In this document: positions 25,359 to 36,576 of the stretch, in pieces
How positions within the stretch are numbered: position 1 is the stretch's first letter
Layout: each line of letters starts with the position of its first letter
From: Pseudomonas massiliensis
GTDB lineage: Bacteria; Pseudomonadota; Gammaproteobacteria; Pseudomonadales; Pseudomonadaceae
Assembly (NCBI RefSeq): GCF_000826105.1
Contig: NZ_CCYK01000005.1
Location: forward strand, 62,001-126,000
Length of the DNA: 64,000 bases
Direction: 5' to 3'
The notes under the pieces: model-generated
What the model was told of the DNA's origin: nothing
Seen by the model: only the letters and a program-made list of their open reading frames with translations
The model's database searches: none
Position numbers and translations under genes: made by a program

Positions 25359-28300
25359 ATGAACCGACCACGCCTGCGCCTTATCACGCTGTTTTCCCAC
25401 TGGCGCGACCAGCCGTTGCTGGAACTGGAAGCGGCAATCCATCACTTGGCCACTCGCAACCAGCTCAGCGTTCAGCAGCTGCGTCAAGAACAGGCGGTGG
25501 TCACGACCTTCGAGCTGGACGGACAGGGGCGGCCACGCGTTACCCGACAGGACATGGCCTTGTCCAGGTTGCTACGTCGTTACCTGGGAATCCAGCCGCA
25601 AGGCCCCGGCTTCACAAAGGTCGCGCCACTCCTGCGGGCGCTTCGGCTCGAACGCGAGCGTCGCCTGCGCCAGCAGCTCCACGGCGCGCGGGAGAGCCTT
25701 GGCCAGCTCCTGCAACCCGCGGAGTTACGTCGCCTCAAGGCCCTTTCCATGCTGCAGAGCCCGATTGGCGCTGTTTCCCGATTACTGCGTCAAGCCGGCG
25801 CTCGGGCGGATCTGGACATCGACAGCTATCCCGCCACTGTCCTGGCCCGCGCCCTCGCTAAACCCGCCATCCAGGCGGTACTCGATGAGCTGCACGCGTG
25901 CCTGCGCTGGTCCGGCCCTGCCAGGGGGCCCAGGGTTCAACTGCAAGACCTGGCATTACTGACACTGGTGCTGCCGTGGGCACTGGACCCCGACGCAGAC
26001 GCCTGCGGTTTCGACTTTTATGCCAGCGCTTACAGCGGTGCGGCGGTCAGTGATCTACTGATGGCCATGGGTCGCCATTTCATGCCCAAGCTACCTGGCT
26101 GCCCGCCGAGGTGCTTTGGCCTGGTGCGCTACCTGCTGGCTGATAGCACCCCTCCTATCCTGAACCTGCTCGGACTGCCACCTGACCTGGCTTGGGCCAG
26201 CAGCTTCACCTGGATATCGCTCTGCCAAGGCGCCAATCTGGCCGAGACCATCACCCCTGGTGGCAGTGGGTTCTTATCTGTCAGTGAAGCCCTGGCCTTG
26301 CCCGCACAGATCAGCGGACACTCTCCGGCTGTCGCGACCTCTCAGGCCTTGGCCGCGGCTCTCGCATCGCCCCTGGACCACTGGAACACCGCCTGGCAGC
26401 GAATCACCAAACTCCCGTCGCGGCAAAGCCCGTTACGGGCGCTTCACAGATACCTCAGTCACTGCGACGCCCTTGAGCGTGCACGATCAGCGTTATCTCG
26501 CCCGATGCCTGAAAAGAGAGCAATGGTATTGGCGGAGCTCGAGGCGCGGCAGATTGCGCCGGAGATGCGTTTCGTTGACACCAGGCAGCGGCTATACCAA
26601 AGCCTGCTCGCCCACGGTGGCGTATCCGCTCAGACCGCCTTGGCCAGTGGGCTGGCCGCTTGGCCAGACCCTGCCCTATTGCCGGCCCTGATACGTGGCC
26701 ATGACGGGCGCTTGCATGAGCCGGCCTGCAATGCAGTAAATATCCCCAATCTGGCGACCGGCTTCGAACAGGCGTTCGATGAATGGAAGCGAGACATCGC
26801 CGTGGCGATCAATACCCTAGCGCAGCGGTTGCTAGGGGACCTTCCTGTGGGCGATCAGCTTCGCCTGGATGAGCACAAGGTCGTCCTGTGCCAACTGGCG
26901 CAGCGCACCTTGTCGGGTGCAATTCTGATCGCGCCCTATGGCTTCGTGGTCCATGTGGATACGCCCTTGGGCACTTGGTACTACGAGTTGATTCCTTCGG
27001 CCGGCTGGTGTCGGCTGCACGCCGACGTCCAGGCTCCCCCGCCCATGCCGGGAGATCGCGAGGAGGCTAGATCGCTACCGTTCGATGCCAGCGCCTTCAC
27101 CTCGGGAAGCTTGCCAGACGCGGGCGAGCACTGCCTTGGCTGGCTCGTCCCCGTGGTATCCATTCCTCCGGGCCGCGACCCAGGCTTGCGCCTGTTTCGC
27201 AGTAATCGCCTGATCGCTCATCACTGCGCAAAAACCATCGCTGCTCACCTGGAAAGCCTACGCATCCCAGCTCGCGGCGACGAGGAGGAGGCGCCCAGCG
27301 GGTTGCCCACCGAGCTGAAAACCCTGGTGCCGTTCTGGAGCGCTGCTGAAACGATACGCCAAGGCCTGGATGAAAAACGAAGCTGGCTCGTGGTATTGGG
27401 CCTGTTCAGTGCCGTCGCCGATGCCTTGACCCTAGGAACCTATGGGCGCCTGAGCGCACTAGGCGTTCGCTTCGTCACCTTGGCACTGCGCCAGGGGCGG
27501 CATGGCGCGGCCTTACGCTCCCTCACGCCGCGCTTGCGTAGCGCGGGCAGAGATGCCTTCGACACTCTTCTATTCAGTGGGATAGCCGATGAGCCCGCAA
27601 ACGCGGGGCTTAACCTGATGGTGCCGCTTCGCAGGATCCATGGGGCGACACTGCGTCAGCTAGCCCCGCAATTGCCGACACTTTCACCTGCCACACGCGG
27701 CGTGCCTGACTCTGGGCTACGCCCGTTTTCGCAATCGCCCCTCTACCTCAAGCGCTTGGCCAATGACCTACCCGTCGCTGCGACGGCCGAAGGCTTCGAG
27801 GCCGGAAGGTTGATAGCGCCGCGCCTGGTAGACAACCAAACGCTTTTGTCCTACGGCCCGATCCTGGACGTGATCGACGATACCGGTCGCCTGGGTCGCC
27901 TGCCCCTTGAGCTTCCGGTCATCACGCTGGACGCCCGCCATTACATTCCCGACCCTGCCCCGTCTCTACCAAAGCGCTGGATTGGCTGGGGCGAGGAAAC
28001 GTGGCTGGAGTGTTCAGGGCGTTACTATCGACTACACACGGGAACGGATTTGCGACCAGCGCGCTTCGAACAGGCTGAACCACCCTTCGCCCGCCCCGAA
28101 CTGGAGCATCCGCGGTGTCGTGCGCGGCGCGTCCTGCCACCCCTGGCATGCACGGCGACAAGAGAAAGGCGCACACAAGGTTATACCGAGCTGACCGCTA
28201 GCCATGAAATAGCCGGGGGCGCTGTGGATTGGTTTGATCAGCGCAAGATCATTCCTGACGATGAGGGCCGCTTCGTTGACCGGCGACGGCTCATGCAGGG

Positions 28301-29509
28301 CGGTCCTGATGCCGATCGGGTTGTCGAGCGGCTGGGGTGGGCCCGCTATCAGGATCAACTTCGAGCCCGCATCGTGACTGGCAATGCGCTATTCAAGCGC
28401 ATCGAAGTGCTGGACGGCCTGGTCGCCGACGTGGCCGACCGGCGCCTTCTTTCGGGCGTGGAGTTGCAGGCCCAAGATGGACAACGCCATCTGGTGACCT
28501 GCGTAGACGATGGCATTTACTACCACGGTTTGGTATCGGCTGACGACGATACCATTGTGCTGACCAAGCTGTCCGAGCAGGCCACTCTTGAGCAAGAAGA
28601 CATGAGCCTGGAGGAGGAGCTCAAGTACCTCTTCAACGGCTGTTGGGACGCGAATTGGCACATCCGCCAACGAGGTTCTGCCGTAGTAGAGCAGCAACTG
28701 CGTCAGATCGAAGACGCCATGGCAGCAGGAGGCATTGAAGTCGAGCAATTGATGACCCGCCGCTTCCGTCTGCAGACCACCCCCGCTCAAGCTGCCTTGT
28801 TCGCTACCTACCCCAGGCGCGGCTTCGTCCAGCAGACCCGCAGGTTCGTGGCCTCCGATTACACGCATCCATTGACCGCGCAAACCTCCCTCGCCGTGCG
28901 CGAACGAATCGCCACTCACCTTAGCTGGCTGGCCGACACACCCGGCATTCTCAATGCCGAGACCGTGCTGGAGCACAGCGCGGTCGATGGCCTTGCGCCT
29001 AAAGGAAAGAACATTGCATTCCTGTTCGTCACCTACCGAGACGGACGTCCAGAGGAGGTGTACTACAGCGCATCCGGAGCAGCCTCGCAGCGCAGGGACC
29101 TTCCGTTGGCCAGGCGCTTGCGTGAACGCATGGCAGCCGGGGCCAGCGATGACCGAACCTGGATCGCCGAGGATGGGACGCGCTATATCAACTGTCGTGG
29201 CGAAGGTGGCCAGCCGGGCGAGGAAGCCCTGCTGCATCTGCCAGACCTCTCCCGGCCCGACAACCTGAACTCAGGTGACATCAACGACCGCCGACTTGAT
29301 TCGGAACGGAACATCTTCGCTTATCTGGAACGTAGGCCGCTACCGATAGGGGAGATTGCCGAGGCAAACCTGTTCACCCGCTTTCCAACCTGTGACAGCT
29401 GCACCAGCCTGATCAACCAGTACCGTGATCGATTTCCAGAAGGACGCTTCCAGGTCTACGAGGGCCCCCGGCCCGCCTCCTCCGCTGGAGAGGCGAGCGG
29501 GGGCGGCAC

Positions 29510-29513
<4 letters not shown>
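25359..29513 (+). CDS. Large dermonecrotic-toxin-like protein with a C-terminal deaminase-type domain
   Basis: A 1384-residue protein with no signal peptide. Residues 1 to about 1200 resemble the large Pseudomonas proteins labelled dermonecrotic toxin (DUF6543-like): long helical N-terminal part and a hydrophobic helix-rich stretch near 674-700 ([19 protein letters not shown]). The last about 175 residues look different: [12 protein letters not shown], then DSERN (1314-1318) and [11 protein letters not shown], with Cys1345 and Cys1348, then INQYRDRFP. Asp/His-x-Glu followed by Cys-x-x-Cys is the zinc site of nucleic-acid deaminases, and the Asp form with YRDRFP-like ending matches BURPS668_1122-type toxin deaminases. 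The ribosome binding site AGGGAG is 8 bases before the ATG. No immunity-like gene is adjacent. It overlaps the ygiQ stop by 4 bases, tail to tail. Secretion route and target are unknown. Confidence 0.7.
29298..29402 (+). other. Predicted deaminase zinc-site segment of the toxin-like protein
   Basis: These codons cover Asp1314-Ser-Glu1316 through Cys1345-Asp-Ser-Cys1348. In the deaminase fold the first acidic or His residue and the two Cys would hold zinc, and the Glu would shuttle protons. The canonical Pro before the first Cys is replaced by Thr (Pro is one position earlier). Confidence 0.6.
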
Positions 29514-31804
<2,291 letters not shown>

Positions 31805-31916
31805 GGCGATGACCGATGTTATGACAAATTGATCCGCGTGAATTCGCGGGCGCGGAGAATAGCACAAAAAATGATCAAACCCGACGGTCTTTGTCGGATT
31901 TAGCGGGCTGGGCGCT

Positions 31917-32005
31917 GTGGGAGACAGCGAAGCTGGCGAATAGCCCCGCCCAGCACATTGAAGCTCACTGCCGCCAACTGTTCGCTAGCTTGCGCTAGCT
32001 CCCAC
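31917..32005. repeat. Inverted pair of REP-like elements between ygiQ and dnaB
   Basis: A 24-base element at 31917-31940 (GTGGGAGACAGCGAAGCTGG...) faces an element at 31981-32005 (TTCGCTAGCTTGCGCTAGCT...). Each is close to the reverse complement of the other, and the family matches the direct pair at 9873-9972 (shared TTCG-C-AGCTT and CTCCCAC ends). The arrangement is that of a REP/BIME unit. Confidence 0.65.
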
Positions 32006-32014
32006 CATGGCCGG

Positions 32015-33409
32015 TTACTCGTCGTCGAACTGGTAGCTGCCCGGAGCCAGGTTCTCGAACCTCGTGTACTTTCCGATGAAGGCAAGGCGAACCGTACCAA
32101 TCGGGCCGTTACGCTGCTTGCCGATGATGATCTCGGCAATGCCCTTGTGCTCGGTTTCCGGATGATAAACCTCATCCCGATACACGAACATGATCACGTC
32201 GGCGTCCTGCTCGATGGCGCCGGATTCACGCAGGTCGGAGTTCACCGGTCGCTTGTTCGGGCGCTGCTCCAGCGAGCGGTTGAGCTGCGACAAGGCGATG
32301 ACCGGGCAGTTGAATTCCTTGGCCAGGGCCTTGAGCGAGCGCGAGATTTCGGAAATCTCGTTGGTGCGGTTGTCGCCGCTGGAACCCGGGATCTGCATCA
32401 GCTGCAGGTAGTCGATCATGATCATGGCGATTTCGCCATGCTCACGCACGATGCGCCGGGTGCGGGCGCGCATTTCCGAGGGGCTGATGCCCGCCGTGTC
32501 GTCGATGAACAGCTTGCGGTCGTTGAGCAGGTTCACCGCCGAGGTCAGCCGAGGCCAATCATCGTCGTCCAGGCGGCCGGTACGAACCTTGGTCTGGTCG
32601 ATGCGACCCAGGGACGAAAGCATACGCATCACCAGCGAGTCTCCTGGCATTTCCAGGGAGTACACCAGCACAACCTTGTCGCTGCGCAGAACTGCGTTCT
32701 CCACCAGGTTCATGGCGAAGGTCGTCTTGCCCATGGACGGACGCCCCGCCACGATCACCAGGTCCGCCGGTTGCAGGCCACTGGTCTTGTCGTCCAGGTC
32801 CGCATAGCCGGTAGACAATCCAGTGATCGCCTGGTCTGTATTGAACAGGGTATCGATACGGTCGATGGCTTTAGTCAAGAGGTCATTGACGCCTACCGGG
32901 CCGCCGGTCTTGGGGCGCGCTTCAGCGATCTGGAAGATCTGCCGTTCGGCCTCGTCGAGAATCTCGGAGGCATTGCGGCCTTGCGGGTTGAAGGCGCTGT
33001 CGGCGATATCATTGCTGATGCTGATCAACTGGCGCAGGGTGGCACGCTCACGCACGATCTGCGCGTACGCCTTGATATTGGCCACCGAGGGGATGTTCTT
33101 GGCCAGTTCGCCAAGATAGGCAAGGCCACCCACTTGGCTGCTCTGCCCTTCCTTGTCCAGCTGCTCGTGCAGGGTAACTACGTCGAACGGAAGGTTCTGG
33201 TCAGCCAGTCGGGCGATGGCGCGGAAGATCAGGCGGTGGTCATGGCGATAGAAGTCACCATCCGAAACCTGGTCCAGCACGCGCTCCCAGGCATTGTTGT
33301 CCAGCATCAAGCCACCGAGCACGGCTTGTTCAGCCTCGATGGAATGAGGCGGCACCTTGAGCGCGGCGGTTTGCAGGTCGTATTGCTCGGGCGTTGAAAT
33401 CTCGTTCAT
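32015..33409 (-). CDS. dnaB: Replicative DNA helicase DnaB
   Basis: Hexameric 5'-3' helicase that opens the replication fork. From the ATG at 33409 it has 464 residues: N-terminal DnaB domain beginning near PHSIEAEQAVLGGLMLDN, then the RecA-like motor with Walker A GRPSMGKTT near 229-237, Walker B IMIDYLQLM near 335, and the arginine-finger region DLRESGAIEQDADVI near 410. An 8-residue upstream extension to 33433 is possible but unlike the family. It follows rplI, as in many proteobacteria; a terminator stands between them. Confidence 0.96.
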   Translation of the reverse strand: MNEISTPEQYDLQTAALKVPPHSIEAEQAVLGGLMLDNNAWERVLDQVSDGDFYRHDHRLIFRAIARLADQNLPFDVVTLHEQLDKEGQSSQVGGLAYLGELAKNIPSVANIKAYAQIVRERATLRQLISISNDIADSAFNPQGRNASEILDEAERQIFQIAEARPKTGGPVGVNDLLTKAIDRIDTLFNTDQAITGLSTGYADLDDKTSGLQPADLVIVAGRPSMGKTTFAMNLVENAVLRSDKVVLVYSLEMPGDSLVMRMLSSLGRIDQTKVRTGRLDDDDWPRLTSAVNLLNDRKLFIDDTAGISPSEMRARTRRIVREHGEIAMIMIDYLQLMQIPGSSGDNRTNEISEISRSLKALAKEFNCPVIALSQLNRSLEQRPNKRPVNSDLRESGAIEQDADVIMFVYRDEVYHPETEHKGIAEIIIGKQRNGPIGTVRLAFIGKYTRFENLAPGSYQFDDE

Positions 33410-33440
33410 AACCACTGGAATCTGTAGTGTCACGGATTAA

Positions 33441-33478
33441 AGACAAAGGGCACGACCTGCCAAGGCAGGGCCGTGCCC
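33441..33478 (-). terminator. Intrinsic terminator after rplI
   Basis: On the minus strand GGGCACG (rc of 33472-33478) pairs with CGTGCCC (rc of 33448-33454), with an inner CCTGCC/GGCAGG stem. It is followed by TTTGTCTTT. It closes the rpsF-rpsR-rplI transcript before dnaB. Confidence 0.75.
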
Positions 33479-33517
33479 CCTATCGAGCGGACGGCTGGCG
33501 CAAGGCCAGCCAGTCGC

Positions 33518-33964
33518 TTAGGCAGCTACCACCACAACGCGAACGGTAGCTTCGACGTCGCTGTGCAGGTGCACGGCAACATCGTATTCACCGACGTTAC
33601 GGATGGTGCCGTTCGGCAGACGAACTTCGGACTTGGCCACTTCCACGCCGGAGGCGGTCAGGGCGTCAGCGATGTCGTGAGTACCGATCGAACCGAACAG
33701 CTTGCCTTCATCGCCAGCGGTGGCGGTGATGGTGACTTCCAGCTCGGCCAGTTGAGCGGCGCGGCTTTCAGCGGAAGCTTTCTTGTCGGCAGCTGCTTTT
33801 TCCAGCTCGGCGCGGCGGGCTTCGAACGCAGCCAGGTTGGCTTCGGTCGCGGCGGTAGCCTTGCCTTGCGGGAGCAGGTAGTTACGACCGTAACCAGCCT
33901 TTACGTTTACCTTGTCGCCCAGGTTGCCCAGGTTGGCGATTTTTTCCAGCAGGATCAGTTCCAT
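33518..33964 (-). CDS. rplI: 50S ribosomal protein L9
   Basis: 148-residue ribosomal protein bridging two RNA domains of the large subunit. It has the family opening [36 protein letters not shown], a long central helix ([25 protein letters not shown]) and a C-terminal domain with [14 protein letters not shown]. Last gene of the rpsF operon; 20 bases after the DUF2232-like gene. Confidence 0.97.
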   Translation of the reverse strand: MELILLEKIANLGNLGDKVNVKAGYGRNYLLPQGKATAATEANLAAFEARRAELEKAAADKKASAESRAAQLAELEVTITATAGDEGKLFGSIGTHDIADALTASGVEVAKSEVRLPNGTIRNVGEYDVAVHLHSDVEATVRVVVVAA

Positions 33965-33984
33965 TTGGTATTAACCTCTTAACT

Positions 33985-34884
33985 TTAACCTTCACCGTTC
34001 GCGGAACCCTGGTCGCTTCCCTTTTCAGGGGCCAGGCGGCCGCGAAAATCAATCAGGCTGTCGACCATGGCCATGACCACGAGCAACGGATAGGCCAGCT
34101 GTATGAACAGCAGGAACGTGACGTACAACCCCACCAGCCAGAAGCGCCCGAGCTTGCCGCGAGCGGCCAGCCCATGCACCAGGGCGAAACCGGCGAACAT
34201 CAGCGGCACGCTGCAGATGGGCGTCAACATCGCCACCTGGGGGCCGAAGTGCGGCCCCACCAACATGCACGCCAGCAGCGCCAGCGCCACGGCACCGGGG
34301 ATTCGCGCGGCGCGAAACTCACGCCCGAAACCGCCGGGGTTGAACAACACGGCCTGCCAGTAACGCCCCAGCATCAGGGCCAACAGGCTGACGGCCTGCA
34401 GCAGGGCTGCTATCAAACCGATGAGCACCGGCGCTATCAGCGCCTCCAGGTGGGCTTGCTCTTCCAGCGAAAGCCGCTGGTAGATATCCCCGAGCAGGTT
34501 GGGCAGATGTTTGTTCATCGCCACCGCCAGCTGGTTCAGCGCCTCGCCAAAGGCGACGCCCAGTACCACGCCGTACACCACACCCAGGGCCACGCTCGCC
34601 AACAGCACCCTGCTCCAGGGCCAGCCCGCGCGCAAAAGCGCCGCGAGCCCCAGCGAGCCCAGCAACACCATCAAGGTGCGCGGTTCGCCGAAATACCACC
34701 AGACCAACGCCGGCAGTACTCCCCAGGCCAGGACGCCCATGGCGTCGTTCAGCCCCCGTCGCAGGAGCACAAGGCAACCCGCAGCGGCACTCATCCAGAA
34801 CAACAGCGGCAATGCCGCACATCCAGCCACCACCAGGGCGGCCTGCATACGACCCCGCATGATGAAATCAGCCAAGGCACGCAT
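33985..34884 (-). CDS. Polytopic membrane protein (DUF2232-like)
   Basis: A 299-residue integral membrane protein with about eight hydrophobic segments, and a short charged tail (FRGRLAPEKGSDQG). A gene of this kind sits between rpsR and rplI in pseudomonads. DUF2232/YybS proteins have no assigned reaction. The open frame start at 34884 is the first Met after rpsR (38-base gap). Its place inside a ribosomal operon suggests constitutive expression. Confidence 0.75.
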   Translation of the reverse strand: MRALADFIMRGRMQAALVVAGCAALPLLFWMSAAAGCLVLLRRGLNDAMGVLAWGVLPALVWWYFGEPRTLMVLLGSLGLAALLRAGWPWSRVLLASVALGVVYGVVLGVAFGEALNQLAVAMNKHLPNLLGDIYQRLSLEEQAHLEALIAPVLIGLIAALLQAVSLLALMLGRYWQAVLFNPGGFGREFRAARIPGAVALALLACMLVGPHFGPQVAMLTPICSVPLMFAGFALVHGLAARGKLGRFWLVGLYVTFLLFIQLAYPLLVVMAMVDSLIDFRGRLAPEKGSDQGSANGEG

Positions 34885-34922
34885 GCGCTCTATCCTTTAC
34901 TGCCAGTCGACGAAGCCCGGTA

Positions 34923-35153
34923 TCAGCGGCCGTGGCTGTCGGTGTAAGGCAGCAGGGCCAGGAAGCGGGCGCGCTTGATAGCGGTGGCCAGCTGACGCTG
35001 ATAACGAGCCTTGGTACCCGTGATACGGCTAGGAACGATCTTGCCGGTTTCGGAGACGTAAGCTTTCAGGGTGTTGAGATCTTTGTAGTCGATCTCTTTT
35101 ACGTTTTCTGCGGTGAAGCGGCAGAATTTACGACGACGGAAGAAACGTGCCAT
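34923..35153 (-). CDS. rpsR: 30S ribosomal protein S18
   Basis: 76-residue S18, binding the platform of the small subunit as a dimer with S6. It opens [25 protein letters not shown] and has the family core [18 protein letters not shown] plus the [12 protein letters not shown] end. It is 28 bases after rpsF. Confidence 0.98.
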   Translation of the reverse strand: MARFFRRRKFCRFTAENVKEIDYKDLNTLKAYVSETGKIVPSRITGTKARYQRQLATAIKRARFLALLPYTDSHGR

Positions 35154-35181
35154 TTAACAGGCTCCTCTAAAGATCCGTGGA

Positions 35182-35607
35182 TTACTCGTCAGCGTTATCG
35201 CTGCTGTCGCTGTTGTCGCTGTCTTCGCCGTCGGCGCTTTCAGCTTGCTCAGGACGGTCACGACGCTCACGGCGCTCGCTGCGGTTTTCTTCAGCCTTGA
35301 GCATTTCGGACGGGCCGGTGACAGCTTCGTCGCGACGGATGACAAGGTTACGGATAACGGCATCGTTGTAACGGAAGCTGTCTTCCAGCTCGGCCAGGGC
35401 CTTGCCGGTGCACTCCACGTTCAGCATCACGTAGTGAGCCTTGTGAACGTTGTTGATGGCGTAGGCCAGCTGGCGACGGCCCCAGTCTTCCAGGCGGTGG
35501 ATCTTGCCACCGTCTTCTTCGATCAGCTTGGTGTAACGCTCGACCATGCCGCCGACTTGCTCGCTCTGATCCGGGTGGACCAGGAAGATGATTTCGTAAT
35601 GACGCAT
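35182..35607 (-). CDS. rpsF: 30S ribosomal protein S6
   Basis: 141-residue S6 with opening [18 protein letters not shown], the [13 protein letters not shown] segment and a long C-terminal tail. The tail is very acidic ([18 protein letters not shown]), as in other gamma-proteobacteria, whose S6 is extended by RimK-added glutamates. The tail's AG(C/T)GA(C/T) codons form a degenerate DNA repeat. First gene of rpsF-rpsR-DUF2232-rplI. Confidence 0.97.
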   Translation of the reverse strand: MRHYEIIFLVHPDQSEQVGGMVERYTKLIEEDGGKIHRLEDWGRRQLAYAINNVHKAHYVMLNVECTGKALAELEDSFRYNDAVIRNLVIRRDEAVTGPSEMLKAEENRSERRERRDRPEQAESADGEDSDNSDSSDNADE

Positions 35608-35715
35608 GAATGCTCCTTACGGGTTGTAGCCTGCCGGGAAACCGGTCAGACAAGGAGTGAATAATTACGGGTGCATTGCCTGGACGGGCATCGAGAACCT
35701 GCCGTCCGGGCAAGG
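35608..35715 (-). promoter_or_regulatory. Structured rpsF leader, possible S6:S18 autoregulatory element
   Basis: The predicted 5' untranslated region holds two stems: GCCTGGACGG (35678-35687) with CCGTCCGGGC (35702-35711), and CTGCCGG with CCGGTCAG around GAAA (35631-35649, one bulged base). The second stem lies about 25-45 bases before the start codon, in the place where S6:S18 leader elements occur in other bacteria. I infer the function from position only. Confidence 0.35.
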
Positions 35716-35721
35716 GGCGCA

Positions 35722-35750
35722 ATTGTAGAGAAGGGCCTGAATGAGCGCAA
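35722..35750 (-). promoter_or_regulatory. Promoter of the rpsF operon
   Basis: On the minus strand -35 TTGCGC (35745-35750) and -10 TACAAT (35722-35727) are 17 bases apart. A GC-rich discriminator TGCGCCCC follows, typical of growth-rate and stringently controlled promoters. Confidence 0.6.
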
Positions 35751-35835
35751 GGCAATTGGCGAATATTTGACCAGCCGACGATTGGGCATGCCTTCCACAC
35801 CCAGCGCCAACGGACGACCGATTCGCTTGAGCCAA

Positions 35836-36576
35836 TCAGCCCTTGCGCTGGCGCACGGCTTCAAACAGGCAGACACCCGTGGCTACCGATACATTGAGAC
35901 TGCTGACACTGCCGGCCATGGGCAGCTTCACCAGGTGATCGCAATGCTCGCGGGTCAAGCGGCGCATGCCCTTGCCCTCGGCGCCCATTACCAGCACCAG
36001 CGGGCCGGTGAGGTCCTGCTGGTAGATCTCTTTCTCCGCCTCGCCAGCGGTGCCGACGATCCACAAGCCGCGCTGCTGGAGTTTCTCCAGGCTGCGGGCC
36101 AGGTTGGTCACCGCCACCAACGGAATCACCTCGGCGGCGCCGCAGGCCACTTTGCGCACCACCGGAGTCAGGGTGGCGGCCTTGTCCTTGGGGATGATCA
36201 CGGCCAGCGCGCCCGCGGCATCCGCGGTGCGCAGGCAGGCGCCGAGGTTATGCGGGTCGGTGACGCCATCGAGTACCAGCAGCAGCGGATGACCCTCGTG
36301 ACGGTCGAGCAGCTCGTCAAGCATGGCTTCGCCCCAGACCTGGCTAGGACTCACTTCCGCCACCACCCCCTGGTGCACACCTTCGACCCAGGCGTCGAGC
36401 TCCTTGCGCTCTGCGGCACCCACCGCTACCCGGTGCTGGCTAGCCAGCTCGAGCAGGGTTTGCAGGCGCGGTTCACTGCGCCCCTCCGACAGCCAGATCT
36501 GCTTGACCCGACGCGGGTGATGCCGCAACAACGCTTCCACGGCATGAACACCGTAGATCTTTTCCAACTGACTCAT
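35836..36576 (-). CDS. rlmB: 23S rRNA (guanosine-2251-2'-O)-methyltransferase RlmB
   Basis: SPOUT-class (TrmH family) enzyme that methylates G2251 in the 23S P-loop using SAM. The 246 residues show an N-terminal substrate-binding domain ([16 protein letters not shown]...), the SPOUT motifs [23 protein letters not shown] near 105-127, [12 protein letters not shown] near 197-208 and [22 protein letters not shown] near 216-237. It overlaps the rnr stop by 4 bases (ATGA). Confidence 0.95.
   Translation of the reverse strand: MSQLEKIYGVHAVEALLRHHPRRVKQIWLSEGRSEPRLQTLLELASQHRVAVGAAERKELDAWVEGVHQGVVAEVSPSQVWGEAMLDELLDRHEGHPLLLVLDGVTDPHNLGACLRTADAAGALAVIIPKDKAATLTPVVRKVACGAAEVIPLVAVTNLARSLEKLQQRGLWIVGTAGEAEKEIYQQDLTGPLVLVMGAEGKGMRRLTREHCDHLVKLPMAGSVSSLNVSVATGVCLFEAVRQRKG

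Noticed and set aside
31958..33397. 479-residue frame antisense to dnaB
   Set aside because: The same shadow effect; the dnaB frame is unmistakable.
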